Part shown: positions 23,414 to 35,146 of the stretch, piece by piece
Numbering within the stretch: the first letter of the stretch is position 1
How the letters are laid out: each line of letters opens with the position of its first letter
From: Moniliella sp. 'wahieum'
Lineage: Eukaryota > Basidiomycota > Moniliellomycetes > Moniliellales > Moniliellaceae
Direction of reading: 5' to 3'
Assembly (NCBI GenBank): GCA_003971905.1
Contig: RSEE01000086.1
Coordinates: forward strand, 237,917 to 301,916
Length of the DNA: 64,000 nucleotides
Notes under the pieces: generated by a model
Seen by the model: the letters and a program-made list of their open reading frames with translations, nothing else
Databases searched by the model: none
Told to the model about the DNA's origin: nothing
Translations under genes and position numbers: made by a program

Positions 23414-25016
23414 GATGACTGTCTCTGTTGTGCGGGGAGTAGTAAGACGACGCGGAAGACGAAGGTCACAGTCAGTGGTCTGGCCAGTGGGATGTACGGG
23501 AGGGATGGTGGTCCATCTGACGCTATAGAGCTTGGCATAGAGGAGACGTACAGAGATGGAGGGTGGGTCGTGATGGATAAAGGGCTGGGTGGGGGGGGGG
23601 GGGGGAGGGGCAGAACGGTGCTTTATCGGATTCGAAGCACGGAATGTGTAGCGTAATTATAACGCCCAAAACACTGCAATGTTTATTGGCGAAAATCCAG
23701 CGCGGGAGGTGCTGAGGATACAAGAGGGGCAGAAAGCTGCAGTGCAGTGCGTTGCCTCAGCAGGAGCGAGGTGGGAGCAAAGCTGTGGTGCAGCTGAGAT
23801 GCTGGGGACGCCAGACGGGCAGACAGGCAGACAGGCAGACACGCGTTGAACGTTGAGCCTGGAAAATGCTGACCTGGTCGTTGGCGCAGCGCTGTTCTGG
23901 TCGGCTGGCGGGCGGGGTGAGACGGATGCAGCAGAGCAGACCGGCAAGCAGGCACACTCTTCGGCGTGTTGGGCAATCGATCGCCCTTGTCGAGGTATGT
24001 GGGTGGCGTTGGAGCTGAGGGGACGGGCTATCAACGTATCAACGCTGTTCACCGGTCAACGATGCAAAAGTAGACGGCACTGGCTGACAAAACCTCAGGC
24101 GTCAAGCTTCAAGCTCAGCTTCGGTCGGAGCTGATGTGCTGATGGAGGCTGGTGCTGGTGGCGTGGGCGGGAGAGAGAGGAGGCGAAAGGAGAGACGGAC
24201 TGGCAGAGACAGGCGACGGTTTATAACCAACCACAGATTGCAGACATGCGGTCGATCTTGTATGCGAGCAGCAGTAGTTGTGCCCGGCTAGTAAAATACG
24301 CACGCGTCAGTCAAGCGCAACTGCGATGAGGGGGGGTGTGCGCTGAGGCGCTGCTGAGAGGAGCGGATGACGGAGGTGCTGATGAGCGGGGCGAAGGCAA
24401 GGGGGCAGGAGGGGAGCGGGGGCAGCGGCAAGATCTCTGAGAGGCTACGAGGATGGTGGATGCGGCCGAGGGGATGCTGGGTGCGGAACCAACTATATGG
24501 CTCGAGGATCGTCAGATCGCGGCGCCGCAAACGGAGCCTCGATCGCTGGTGCGGATAGTATATGCCAGCGGGGGGGTCGTTTCCTGAGGCATCAGCCTGA
24601 TGAGGAAGGCGCGGACCAACCCAGACACGCGAGGCTATAATAACCACGTCACAGCAGACGATGGGGACCACACCCATCGATCAGTGCCCTGGCGATCGGA
24701 CAGCCCACTGCCACGTGGCATCGACGGATAAACAGATGAGCCACGCATCACGCCGCCCTTCGATGGTCTAACCCTGTCACATGTCCCACATCACACATGG
24801 CATGACACGTGACTCCCCCCCTGTCTGCGGCGTGCTTTTGGCCCATGTTGATGGCGCCGACCAGCAACCACAGACGCTGCGGCGGCCGTGCTGTTGCGCC
24901 GTGCTCTCGCCTGTCCGAGCGGCTCACCACTGTCACATGTCATCCACCTCTCTCCCATGTGCACATCACCCCGTGACGTCAGATCGAGTGCGAAGAGGCA
25001 GGGATGATCTCGAGTT

Positions 25017-25046
25017 GGCCTCTGGTCTTTACTAGAGGCCTTTTTT
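25017..25046 (+). other. GC stem followed by T6 (possible Pol III RNA end)
   Basis: GGCCTCT and AGAGGCC form a perfect 7-bp stem around a 10-base loop, immediately followed by TTTTTT. In fungi a T-run of this length can stop RNA polymerase III, and the stem recalls the 3' end of a small RNA. I found no tRNA, U6 or 5S sequence just upstream, so this is only a candidate. Confidence 0.3.
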
Positions 25047-26157
25047 GTATGGTCGATGGACTGAACACCCCCCGTGAAATCGGGAGTTCAGAATGTACAA
25101 GGCGAGCATATCGATCCTCTCTCCCGCGTACGACACCAGCATCTAGTACATCTCTCTCCGTCGCAGTGGTGATGACACTCTTTCTCCAGTAGCATGCACT
25201 ATTCAGGCGTGCCAATGGTCAATGTTCACAGTTTACCGTACTTAACAGCCTTCCAACAATTCACAGATGGGGGGATGGGGGGATGGGGGGGGAGGTGCGG
25301 CCTCAGCCAAGAATGAACGATCCAACGTGTCGCGTGGGTTAGGACCGCTAAGGGAGCTCCAAACCCTTGCCCTCTCTGCTGCTTGCTGCATCTGTTCGGA
25401 GAGAGAGGAAAGTGGGGAATGATCATCCGTCTCTCTCTCAATCTGGTTTGTGTAGTACAGGGTAGACGGGGGTCTGTCTGCTGTCAATATATTTCATGCC
25501 ATTCACTCTCTCCTGCTCCGTTTCTCCAAATGAAGCTAATGAAGCTTCCCACATCCGTCAACTGCTAATACACCCACCTTCTTGATTAATATGGACATCA
25601 CAAGAATCCATACGAGGAAGAAGGCTCCCCCCCAGATGGATGCCGCGACCATACCACACATGGGATGGGTGTCCGGCGCTCCACCACGGTGACTTGAGTG
25701 TGAGGGGGAGTTAGGCGTTAGGCCCCCATCTCGTTGGATAAGTCTGACTCACATCCTCTTTTCTACCCCGCAGGTCTGCACTGATGCGGTCCGTTTTCAA
25801 CAGTTCCCTGCGGTAAAAGCGCATGGCGATTGATGATCAACGATGTGAGGGGAGGACGCGGGACACTTGAAGAAAGAGCAGATGAGGCGCGAACAGTGGG
25901 CTGTTGTTGGGGGACATCCATGATCGCAGCTAAGCCTACGGATGCATCATGCGCGCGTCACTCGTCCGCTACTACATCATCGTTCTGTTCCTCTGTCGCA
26001 GACTGCCAAATTCATTCGCCTGTAGTACAGTACTTGTTTACCCGGGTTGGATTGCCCTCTACTGTGGTTTGCCATCAATCCCGGCAGAAAAAGACACTCT
26101 CTCTGTGTCGTGAAAACGCTGGAAGCGGATCGAGGTGTAACTTGTCATCCGATGGGG

Positions 26158-26168
26158 GGTATATATAA
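26158..26168 (+). promoter_or_regulatory. TATA-like box upstream of SWD2
   Basis: TATATATAAA about 280 bases before the SWD2 start codon, in otherwise GC-rich surroundings. Position is compatible with a promoter, but no transcript evidence exists here. Confidence 0.3.
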
Positions 26169-26442
26169 ACAGTGGCGGGGGCCTCTGCCCGTAGATTCCA
26201 TGAACTGGGGCCAGTTGATTGGTGTAGGGAGATGGCCTTGTAGTGGCGATATACCCCGACGGGATATCTCGATGGGATCTCCGTCGTGATGGCAGAGACC
26301 AGCCTTTTAAATCAGGGTGGTTTGGAGTGGATGTGCAGTTTGAAAGTTTAAGGTTGCCTTGGGCGCGTGTGGTCGCACCTGCGTTCGTCGTCGTCTGTTC
26401 GCAGCCCAACCAACACCTCGTTCTCGTGGCGTCCTCGCCGCC

Positions 26443-27820
26443 ATGTCCAGCACGCAGGCCGCCGAGAGCAGCGAGCGCGCCGCCCAGCCCTCCCGCATGA
26501 CCAGGGAGGTCGTCCACACACTCGGCCCGTCCCGCGTCTTTGCCCTGCCCACCCCGGCCCGTTCCCTCTCCTTCTCCGACTTGGGCGAGCGCCTGGCGGT
26601 GGCCACCGAGGATGGCGCCCTGCACATGTACGACTGTCTGCTGGGCACCCACCTTGGATCGCCCGACTTGGCCTCCCTCGGCGGCGCAGAGACCATCCGT
26701 TTCACTCATGGAAAGAACAAACTCCTCTTCTCCTCCCCGGGACAGAGCCGCGTGGGCTACTTTGATCTCGCTACCAACCAGCTCATCCATTCCTTTGAAG
26801 GCCACCAGGGACGGTATGTGTCCCTGCCCGCCTCCCACCCGCATCTCTCACCCTTTCTAACCCTTTTCATAGAATTACCGCATTGGAAATGTCCCCGTGC
26901 AAGGACCAGTTCGCGTCGGGCGACGAGAACAGCGTCAAGATCTGGGACTTGGTGGAAAAAAAGTGCACTGTACGTTCTTTTCGCGTTCTGACCGCCCCCC
27001 CCCCCCCCCTCCCCCGTTCCTTTCACTCACCCACGCCTCCCGGTTTTGTTCGCCTCGCACCAGGGCAATCTGCCAGTCAAAGGCACACCTGTCATTGCCT
27101 GGGACCCGAGCGGGCTGGTGATCGGCGTGGCATGTAGCGTCACTGGCACAGTGGCCTTGTACGATCCCAACAATCTCGGCCAAGTACGTCTCTTCTCTCT
27201 CTCCCCCCTCCCCTCCCCCTCGCCGCGTGTGCGTGTCCGCGTCCGGGTTTCCTCTTGCTAATTCTGTGTCCCCACCGCCTGCCCTGTTGCTGCTGTAGCC
27301 ATTCTTGACACTTCGCCTGCGCACGAGCAAGCCCCGCGTCACCTCCTTGGCCTTCTCCAACAATGGCGAGCACATCCTCATTGGTACCGAAGGCGAACCG
27401 CATTCGATTTACGATGGGTTCGACACCGAGTCGCGCTTACTCTTTGTTTTGTTGCCACCTCCTGCACAACAGGTTTCCACTTCCTCCGCCAGCGCACCAC
27501 ACGGGACCAAGCTTCTGCTCTCCTCTACCAACGTACCGGCCCAAGACCTGTGCTGGTCCCCAGACAGCCGCTTCGTCTTGACTGGCTCCCCCGATGGTAG
27601 TGGCCAAGTGTGTGTGTGGGAAATCCCTGACCCACTCAAAGACGGTACCTCACCTGCCCCCAAACTGTGCCCTGCTTGGAACTGCTGCCTGGTCCCCGCT
27701 CACCCCGCGCCTCGTCGCGTTCAACCCACGGAGAGCCCTGCTGGTCACAGCAGGAGAGCAAATTTGCTTTGGTTGCCGTCCGCCGAGACGGTCGGTGCGG
27801 CTCCCAGCTCAGTCTTATAG
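26443..27820 (+). CDS. SWD2: SWD2/WDR82 WD40 protein (COMPASS and CPF subunit)
   Basis: WD40 beta-propeller of the Swd2/WDR82 family, which serves the Set1 H3K4 methyltransferase complex and the cleavage/polyadenylation factor in the nucleus. I chose the ATG 26443 for its GCCGCCATG context. Exons: 26443-26813, 26873-26969, 27064-27183, 27299-27820, all GT-AG, with CTAAC or CTAAT branch sites in introns 1 and 3; intron 2 holds a C15 run. Signatures: ARSLSFSDLGERLAVATEDG, IRFTHGKNKLLFSS, ITALEMSPCKDQFASGDENS, VKIWDL, VTSLAFSNNGEHILIG, DLCWSPDSRFVLTGSPDG, and a terminal FWLPS-like end. In the last repeat the coding switches frame (AAWSPLTPRLVAFNP) and back. Both switches fit one lost base in a homopolymer (~27660 and T at 27768-27770). 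About 370 residues, slightly longer than the family. Convergent with the Atg14-like gene. Confidence 0.85.
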
Positions 27821-28279
27821 CCCCCCCTTCTTACCCTACCCTACCTTGCCTGCCTTCTCCCCCCTCCTGTACCACCACCCCTCACCCACTCTCTTTCTCT
27901 TGGTCCCCACGCTCTCGTCCCAAACACCAAAATTTGATGGATTAGCCGACGCACTCGTCGAGTCCTTGGGTTGTTTCCTCACAAGCCAAGATGGATTCGC
28001 CTTGGGACGCACTAAGAACAGTGCTCTTTGCTTGCTTGGACCGCGTCTCCTGTTTAGACTTTTGGCCTGGCTGCTGTTGCGCTCGGTTGGCGGTTGATTC
28101 CACGCCCCTCGAACGAGATGGACAGACTTAGCGGGCGGGGGGCGGCAGGGTCGTTTTGGGGCAACACACATGCATTGAATACATAACGGGGTCGTGATCG
28201 CGGTAGGTTGCCTGGGTGGCCCGGCACCCAATCGAATCGTATTAGGCACAGAGTTATCATAGTTATCCCCCCCCGGGGG
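27821..28279. other. Convergent 3' flank between SWD2 and the Atg14-like gene
   Basis: C/T-rich 3' sequence. The plus-strand frame crossing it is a continuation of an out-of-frame SWD2 reading, not a separate gene. Confidence 0.5.
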
Positions 28280-30939
28280 CTACGAGCCGGGCGGCTGGGC
28301 CGAGATGACCTGGCCATTCAACATGACCGGTGGTGCTGGGGAAGTAGCCGGCTTGGGCTCCTTTGTTTTGCCCAATAACGCCGCCACATCCACATCCAGC
28401 TGCACATCCGGCCGCATTTGCCGCCCTTTGGCTCGGAGCGAATGTAAGTCGGCCCGTGGGGTGTTGCGGTCCACATCGCCCCCCCTTCTCGTTCTCGTTC
28501 TCGCTCACGTTCTCGCTCACGCTCTCGTTCCCGGTCCCTCTCTTTGGGCCGTTCCTTGCCTTTGTCGGGATCGGAACCGACGTCCCTGTAAGTGCCTTTG
28601 TGATGATGTTTGTGAAGGGCGGCCCTTTCCGATCCCTTGCTGCCTCGGTCCCGGTCTTTGTCTTTGTCTTTGCTCTTGTCCTTGTCCTTGTCCCGGTCCT
28701 TGTGGCGGTGCTTGCGCTGCGGGGGCAACCGTGCATCCACATAGCTGCCCTCGAGCATAGTCGCATCCACCGTCTCGTACTCCTCGTCCAACAGACTCGT
28801 CGGCGTCGGCTTGGCAGGTGCAGGCACGGCCACCGGCACAGCAGGCACAGAGGGTGACGTGGGTAACGTGCGCGAACGTGGGGCGGAAGGGTGACGAGGC
28901 CGGGCCAAGGCTCGCACCAACGCTGCCATATCCACATTGTAGAACGCAAAGCTAGTCAGGTGCGCAGGGGGGTAAGCCGTATCGTGCGCACGCGCTCCCA
29001 ACGAAGGTGCCTGACCCAATGCGCAAGCGTACGCAACATCCCATCCGCATACCGCGCCGCAACACTCACCGCATCCGCAGGCGGTCCCAACTCCACCCCT
29101 TGGAACAACCGCCCCATCGAACCCGCACTGCTCGCTGTCACAGATAAGAGTACCCTCCCGCCCTGCGATTCAGCAAGGTACGCCGTATTGTACCCCAACG
29201 CTGCGAGCGCACAGGCAAATGCCCACGCTTGCCCTTCGTCCGTCGCCGGCGGCGGCTCGGGTCCCGTGTCGAGGTGAACAAAGCTTTCCATCAACTTTGA
29301 CATGCCCGATCGAGCCCCGCCGAGCGCTCCCAGCCCCATCCCCGCCGCACCCGACAGCAGGGTCGAGCCCGAGCTGGACCTGAGACCCGAGCCTGTCCCC
29401 GCGCCACTGGCGGCGCCGGCGCCACACGGCTGTGCAGCTCGGCATACGCATCCTTGGCCAAGGTGAGCGGTAACGGGCCTAGTGGCCTAGCCGTCGGACG
29501 TGTTTTGCGTTGCTCCCCTCCGCTGTCTCGCCACACGTCGGACCACGCCGGCGGGTGCAGCCCACTGGCACCCCCCACCCACAACAGTTGCCCATCACTT
29601 CCCCCCCCCGCCCGAGTCGGAAAGACGCGTGCGCGGACGGATGGCCAGTCCAGGCAGGTGGATCTCAAACGGTAACGCCACACCCGTGTACACGGCCAAC
29701 AAACGCAGCAGCTGCGCCGTAACTGCACCGCACCGTTGATCTCGGCCAAGGCAATAGCGCAAGAAGACTGGAACGGTCCCCGACGCTCGGCCGTGAGGGC
29801 GGCAGCACAGCAGGAGGCGGAAGGACCAGCCCGAGAATGGTCCATTCGTTGTTGGCTGCACTGGCAGACGCGGCGGGGGACACAGAGGCGGAAACGGACG
29901 AGGAAGAGGAAGAGGAAGCGGATGGGCGAAGGCGGTGGGAAGGGCGGACTGAGCGTGCATGGGCAAGCGAGGCACGTGGAGGCTCCAAACGGTAGATGCG
30001 CAAGACAGAGCGGACGAGATGAGCGCGTCGCGCTTGGATGGCCGCTGCTAACGCTTGACTCTGGGCCCGGAGAGACGCGAGCACCTGGGCCGCGTGCTCG
30101 GCCTGGCCAGCCAAGCCAGACGCGACGGGGCGGAGGTGGAGCGCACGGGCACGGCTCAGCCGCTCGCGCCGCTGGGCCAGAGACGCCTTCTTGGCAGCCA
30201 GCGTGGCCTCGAGGGCGGCGCGGGCCGCGTGGGAGTGGTCGCGCTGGCGCGTGAGCTGGGCAAGGCGGAGGCGGGACAGGTCGGTCTGCGCACGAAGAGC
30301 ACGCGCTTGGTGCGAGGGTGGCGGGCGGCATGCTGCCGATGGTGGGGAAGCGGGGCGGCAAGAAAGGCCAGCACGGCCTCCTGCTCGTCTGGCCTTGCAC
30401 GGGCAGGATCTGGTCGCCGAGCAGCGAGTCGACTTGGGCGCGCAGCCGCCGGGCCATCGCGCCGATGCGAACGCGGTCGCCCACATGGTCCGCGATGCGG
30501 TCGTTGATGCACGTGTCGCAGTGCCACGCGTGGCGGCGCGGCGGCGCGCGTCGCACATGCGGCATTGGCCGTCGAACGGCAGGCGGCGGGAGCGGGCAGA
30601 GGGACGGGAGTGGTGCGGATGGGACGGGAGCGGCGGTGCAGCGCCCAGACCGACGCCGACGCCGAGCCCAATGCCGAGCCCGAGCCCGAGGCCAGGCGGG
30701 CCGTCGCGGCGCCTGGCGACGGCGGGTGCGAGCGGAGGCAGGGAGTGGCGGCCAATCGGCGAGAGGGCGATGCGCTGCGCTTCCCCGATGCGGATGTTGC
30801 TGTGGATGCGGATGCGGATGCTGAGGCCGATGCTGAGGCCGATCCGGCGCGGATGGACGCGGGCGGGACGGGGCATGGTACTGATGGGGGTGGTGCTGGC
30901 AGCACGCGTAGTGGCAATCAGAAGTGGCGGCGTACTCAA
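28280..30939 (-). CDS. Atg14/UVRAG-family subunit of the class III PI3-kinase complex
   Basis: Predicted membrane-targeting subunit of Vps34 complex I (Atg14) or II (Vps38/UVRAG). After a Ser/Ala-rich N-terminus comes a double-cysteine module, CRMC followed by HCDTC (~30560-30500), as in Atg14. A coiled coil follows (RLRLAQLTRQRDHSHAARAA through AAIQARRAHLVRSVLRIYRL, ~30290-29990), then NNEWTILGLVLPPP, LLRLLAVYTGVALPFEIHLPG and ALAALGYNTAYLAESQG, which follow the family order. The tail is charged (KDKDKDK, RERERE) and ends GQVISAQPPGS at 28280. At least five frame breaks occur; the one at 29015-29017 fits a G4 to G3 loss. The N-terminal start is uncertain because several frames are open. Cys module plus coiled coil favours Atg14 over UVRAG. 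Confidence 0.68.
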
Positions 30940-31907
30940 CTGAGTACTGATGACTGATAGCCAGTGTTATCTCCTCTGCCCCGTTCCGCCCGCCGCATTC
31001 CGCTCCGAGTCTGCCTGTCCGCCACCGGCAGCGTTGGACGCGGAGAGGCGGTCGATGGTCGAAGCGGCCATGGGTACCAGAGGACGATGCCTTTGCTGTC
31101 CACGCCCGACAGCGTACGTGCTGCCGCACTCGGGGCCCGCGCGCCTGGCTGACCTCTCCCCCGCCGAACAGCAAGCGCATCGACACGCTCAAGAACGCCA
31201 CCGCCGACGGCGAGGTGACCTGAGCGCGTTTCTGCTCCTGTCGCCGTCCTAGATATTATAGCCCCCCCTGGTGCGCAGCGCTGCTAACCCATCATGCCCT
31301 TCTCCAGCCCGCAGCTCCCCCGACGACATATCTACACCGTGCCACCTTCGCTGCCACTGCCTGTTTGCGTGTATGCCTGCTCTGTCGTCGATGTATGGCT
31401 GTTGTTGCTGGTGGGGGGATGGTGTGCGCGACGGATGCGGAGGGATGGGGCAGAGCGACGATGGATGGCGGCGCGGAGGGGTTAAAGGTTAAACGTACGG
31501 TACGTTAATCGTTAATCTGAGATTCTCAGCTCTCCGATCTGAATCTCAGCTGTGCGAATCCCAACCACTGCGGCCGCAGCCAGCCACCGCCCAGCCACCC
31601 ACGGCCCATCCCAGACGCCCCCCACACTGCCCCTGTGCCCACCCCAGCCCACACGCAGGCGCCCTGCCCCTGGCTTCCCGCCCGCCCGCCCCGGCCCGGC
31701 GCCAGTGCGTCCCGCGCGTCCCTGGCTCGCCGTCTGGCTTTTCGCCTGCTTTTCTCTCACGGCCCCTTCTTTCTTCCCCCACCACCTCCATCTTGTCCTC
31801 CTTCGCCACCACCCGCCACCACCTCCTCCTTCGCCACCACCGCCACCACCTCCTCCTTCGCCACCACCACCACCACCACCTCCTCCGCCTTCCCTGCCCA
31901 TGTGCCC
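30940..31907. other. Divergent upstream region of the Atg14-like and membrane-protein genes
   Basis: Holds an AGTACT motif at about 30938-30950, a GTACGGTACGTTAATCGTTAAT tract near 31500, a CTCAGCTC/GAATCTCAGCT direct repeat near 31530, and a (CCACCA)n/(CCTCCT)n leader at 31780-31890 before the membrane-protein start. Overlapping open frames look like GC-rich shadows. Confidence 0.45.
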
Positions 31908-33414
31908 ATGGGTCTTGGCGGCTGCACTACGATGGCAGTGTCCCCACCCCCCTGCACAGTGGGCGACGTGAGCTACACCTCGACCTTATCCCCCTCGTCG
32001 CCACCCTCAACACCACCGACCCCATCCTCGCCGCCTACGCCAACGTGCTCCGCGCTGCCATCCGCTTCGAGCAGGCCGGCGGACAGTGCGTTGCCACCAA
32101 GGGCCTCCCGACATCCGCCTCGCCGTCACCTACATCATCATCTACACCTCCCTCTGCACCGTCCTCTTCTCTCTCTCTCACCATCCTCCTCCTCAAGGTG
32201 GCCTCGAGAGCGCCAAGCGCCGCTCCCCACTGTCTGGCTCTTGGCCGCCTCCATCCTTCTCGGTCTGGTGGCCTCGGTGTTTGATACAGCCTTCTGGACC
32301 CTCGACATGGTCAACTCACGCATCCCAAGCAAGGTCGCCGATGGCCTGTACGTGGTGGAGGACTTGATGCTCTTCCTTGTGCCCTGGGTCGTCGTTTGGG
32401 CCCTCATTGTCCGCCTCTCTGTCTCTGGCCTCCGGCCTCTTTGGCCGCACCAAGCAACTCTCGTTATCCTACCCCCCTCGCTGCTGCAATGCGCCAGCCT
32501 GGCCTGCTACGCCGTTGTCTCCACCGTGTTCACCACGTCGACAGCCGCTCGTCCCGCCGCCGCGTCCAGTGTCTGGAGCCAGCCCGCAACGTTGATCATG
32601 GGCAACGAACCTCGGCCAACGCATGCGCTGGGACCACGCTCACTATGCCACCTTGTCGCAGCGCGTGACGTCAACCTAGGCTTGGCGCGGCAATGGTGGC
32701 GCATGCGTTCCAACCGCGGCAAGGTACCTTGGCCCAGTTGCGCAGATGGTGTGGGAAAGCCCCAGACCATCCTGAGCCTTAGCTTGACCCCCACTGCGCC
32801 TTCTACCTGTCCGAAGCACGCAGGCCAAAGCACGCCTCTACCATTCGCTCCGGCCACAGCGCAGCGTGGGGTTCTGGTGGACCTTGATCCGCATCCTCCA
32901 CTTCCTCGCCTTTGGATTCTGGGTTCAACCGGTACGCCGTGGCCAGCTGGGTTGTCTTGGCAACCCAGAAACTCGCCGTGGCCATGTACCTGGAAGCAGC
33001 AATGGTTATGTGTTTCCTTTGGCTGGCATTGTGGCTGCTTTGGGCGCCACGTCGCGCTTCTTGGACCGAGAAACCATTACTACCCTTCGACTACACAACA
33101 TTTGTCGCTGGCAACCCCGCCAAGGAACCAAGGCAATGCAAGAGGAACAAGAGCAGGTCGAGAATGAGTACGAGGGCAGGGGAGAGAAAGGTACACGACG
33201 ACGAGCCCAACCGTCGCTGGCTGAAGTGGTGTCCATTTCCGACTTTTTGCTAGACTCACCGCCTCCACCGTTCGAAAGAACGTTGTCTCAGCCTTTTGCC
33301 CTTCCTTCATTCCCGCCTGTGGCAGCAGTCGCAAGACAGGCCGGCTTGCCCTCGGACACTACCTCTCCCGCCGAATACAGGGAGATGACGGGCATGTGCG
33401 CCTCTGACGCTTAA
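31908..33414 (+). CDS. Multi-pass membrane protein of unknown function
   Basis: I do not recognise the family. The start at 31908 opens MGLGGCTTMAVS in good context. After an extracellular-looking N-terminus (LVATLNTTDPILAAYANVLR) there are about six hydrophobic spans: VTYIIIYTSLCTVLFSL, WLLAASILLGLVASVFDTAF, LMLFLVPWVVVWALIVRL, LLQCASLACYAVVSTVF, WWTLIRILHFLAFGFWV and LEAAMVMCFLWLALWLLW. A charged cytoplasmic-type tail follows (QEEQEQVENEYEGRGE) and ends at the stop 33414. A seventh span may be lost in a frame break, so a GPCR-like or RTA-like 7-TM topology is possible. Coding uses all three plus frames with no splice signals at the switches (for example ~32110, ~32420, ~32930). Confidence 0.6.
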
Positions 33415-34417
33415 ACCGCGGCAGTTTCTCTTGGAAGAGCGGTGCATCCTCTCCCGTCCAAACCCCAAGCCCCATGACACTTTTTCACCCCCCTTACCCG
33501 AGGTGCATAAACACCTACACACCTCTGCTTGTCGCCCGCTCACTCTCGCCTGTTTTCTTGGACGAGCCTCTGTCGTACCAACTTTGCAACCTTTTGTACT
33601 GCCCCCCTATGTGCAACGGCAGCTGTACTTGTGCATGCATCGGAATACTCGATGTTTGATACCCTTTTTACGTTGACGGATTTTAGCACTCGGTTAAAGG
33701 CCGCGGTAAGAAATGCGAATCGGGATTCCCGGAAGAAATGGTTTAAAAGCACGGCCATAAGCTGTAGTGGGTTTGGCCAGTATCCATCTCTCGCTATAAT
33801 AGAAGTACTTAGCTTAACTTCATGTTTGCGCCAAGGTTATATCCAAGCAATTCGCACTTGTTCAATCCTAATAATAGTAAGTTCGATCAAATGCATTTTT
33901 TGGGTGGGTTAGGGTGTCCATTCTGTCCTGCGGCCACATCAACTTTCGCCATCGCGGCCTTAACCGTTGCGCTTCAAACTTGATGCCCCTTTCGCACCCA
34001 GGACCACACATCCACCATCTCTCTCTGTGGCCACCTTCTCCTCCAAGGCAATGGGTAGGTTAGGGGGTAGCAGGTCATGACCAGTGTAAGCATAAAAACG
34101 TACCGCCAAATCGAAAATGCGACGATGCATGGTTGACCAAACATCGAGCAATCTATTTACCTATTACACATTTGATTTTCCTTTATGCCTGTAGCAACAG
34201 GTGTCGAACTTATTGAGCTTCGCCCAACGGTAAATACAGATTGTCCCCCACTGGCTCCATACCCTGTAGCCGTCCGGTCGTCCGGTATGTGCCCAACGTG
34301 GACAGATGATATATCGTTTACTAAGCAGATCTTATCCTGGCCTTCACACTGCTAACTTCATCGAAGTTTAGGGCGCTGCACTGTAGGAAGAGGTGATGAA
34401 CCGGTACTCAACCATGT

Positions 34418-34733
34418 GTGCTCCGTTCGCGACCCCCAAGAATTGACTCAACCGGTTGCAGAGCAACTGACCGTGACAAAGTGGGCGGCAGACATAAACG
34501 TGGAGCGCATCCAGACTACCGGCGAATGATGGAACCAAGAGCATTTGATGGATCAGGGGTGGAGGTGGACCAGCACTTTGACGGACTCAATGAGGTGTCC
34601 CAGTTTCTAGAAGAGTCGTACGGTATACACACTTGAGGTGGCACGTCTGCGCCTTAGGAACCCCCGGAGATATGGAGAGCTGCATCATGACTTAGCTGTT
34701 CGAGGAGAAACCTGGTTTCGCAACAGCTTTCGC
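34418..34733 (+). pseudogene. Possible decayed coding fragment
   Basis: Two frames join into plausible protein: VEVDQHFDGLNEVSQFLEESYG, then EVARLRLRNPRRYGELHHDL and VRGETWFRNSFR before a stop. The amino-acid mix is far more protein-like than the surroundings, but I cannot assign a family. It could be a piece of a transposon protein, since a solo LTR lies 190 bases downstream. Confidence 0.3.
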
Positions 34734-34915
34734 TAGAAATCCAAGTACTAGAGGGGTGCACCCATCATGGCCACTTTCTTCCCTCTGGAAAAGTCACCCT
34801 ATAGGTAATTATGGGTTTCAAAGACTGTCGATAAGAGGGTGGGCATTGAAAGAACCTACTGAAAGCCTTATCAGCAATGGTCCACCGCATATATGTCTAC
34901 CGCCGCGCTCATTTC

Positions 34916-35146
34916 GTTTCTGATGAGACCTGGAGTCCTGATGGTCCTCGAGGGTGATGCAATCATTCGCACTGGCGGTGGTGGTGGTCTAAGCCAGCCA
35001 GCAACGCCTACAGAGAACATCAAGCAGTGAGTCGCCACCACTGGGGACTAAGCTGCGGAACAAGGAAAACGAGAGAGAGCAATAACTGAACTCCCAGGCC
35101 TCTGCATTGGCCAAAGCACGAGACAACCCGATCACTCAACAGTTTC
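34916..35146 (-). mobile_element. Solo LTR of a Ty1/copia element with 5-bp target duplication
   Basis: The LTR is 34921-35141 (221 bp), starting TG and ending CA. It is flanked on both sides by GTTTC (34916-34920 and 35142-35146), a perfect 5-bp target-site duplication. It aligns over its whole length with the LTR at 57801-58037, sharing the start TGATGAGACCTGGAGTCC, the middle GCTGCGGAACAAGGAAAA and the end CTCAACA, with scattered substitutions and small indels. No internal sequence remains, so it arose by LTR-LTR recombination. Strand is given by analogy with the 58-kb element. Confidence 0.88.

Larger units (their letters stand above)
23414..26442. other. Intergenic region between the kinase gene and SWD2
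   Basis: No gene recognised in 3 kb. Contents: a 15-base G run (23591-23605), a GCAGACAG tandem (~23817-23841), a GTTGAACGTTGAG palindrome (~23844), CACATG palindromes (24774-24812, 24931-24942), a hairpin followed by T6 (25017-25046) and a TATATATAA box (~26159). Short open frames here have no domain and no splice support. Confidence 0.5.

Noticed and set aside
30191-30957. Plus-strand 250-codon frame
   Set aside because: Antisense shadow of the Ala/Arg-rich N-terminus and coiled coil of the Atg14-like gene.
33895-34075. Interstitial telomere sequence (GGGTTAGGG, GGTTAGGGGG)
   Set aside because: Only single, imperfect copies; expected by chance and without flanking subtelomeric repeats.
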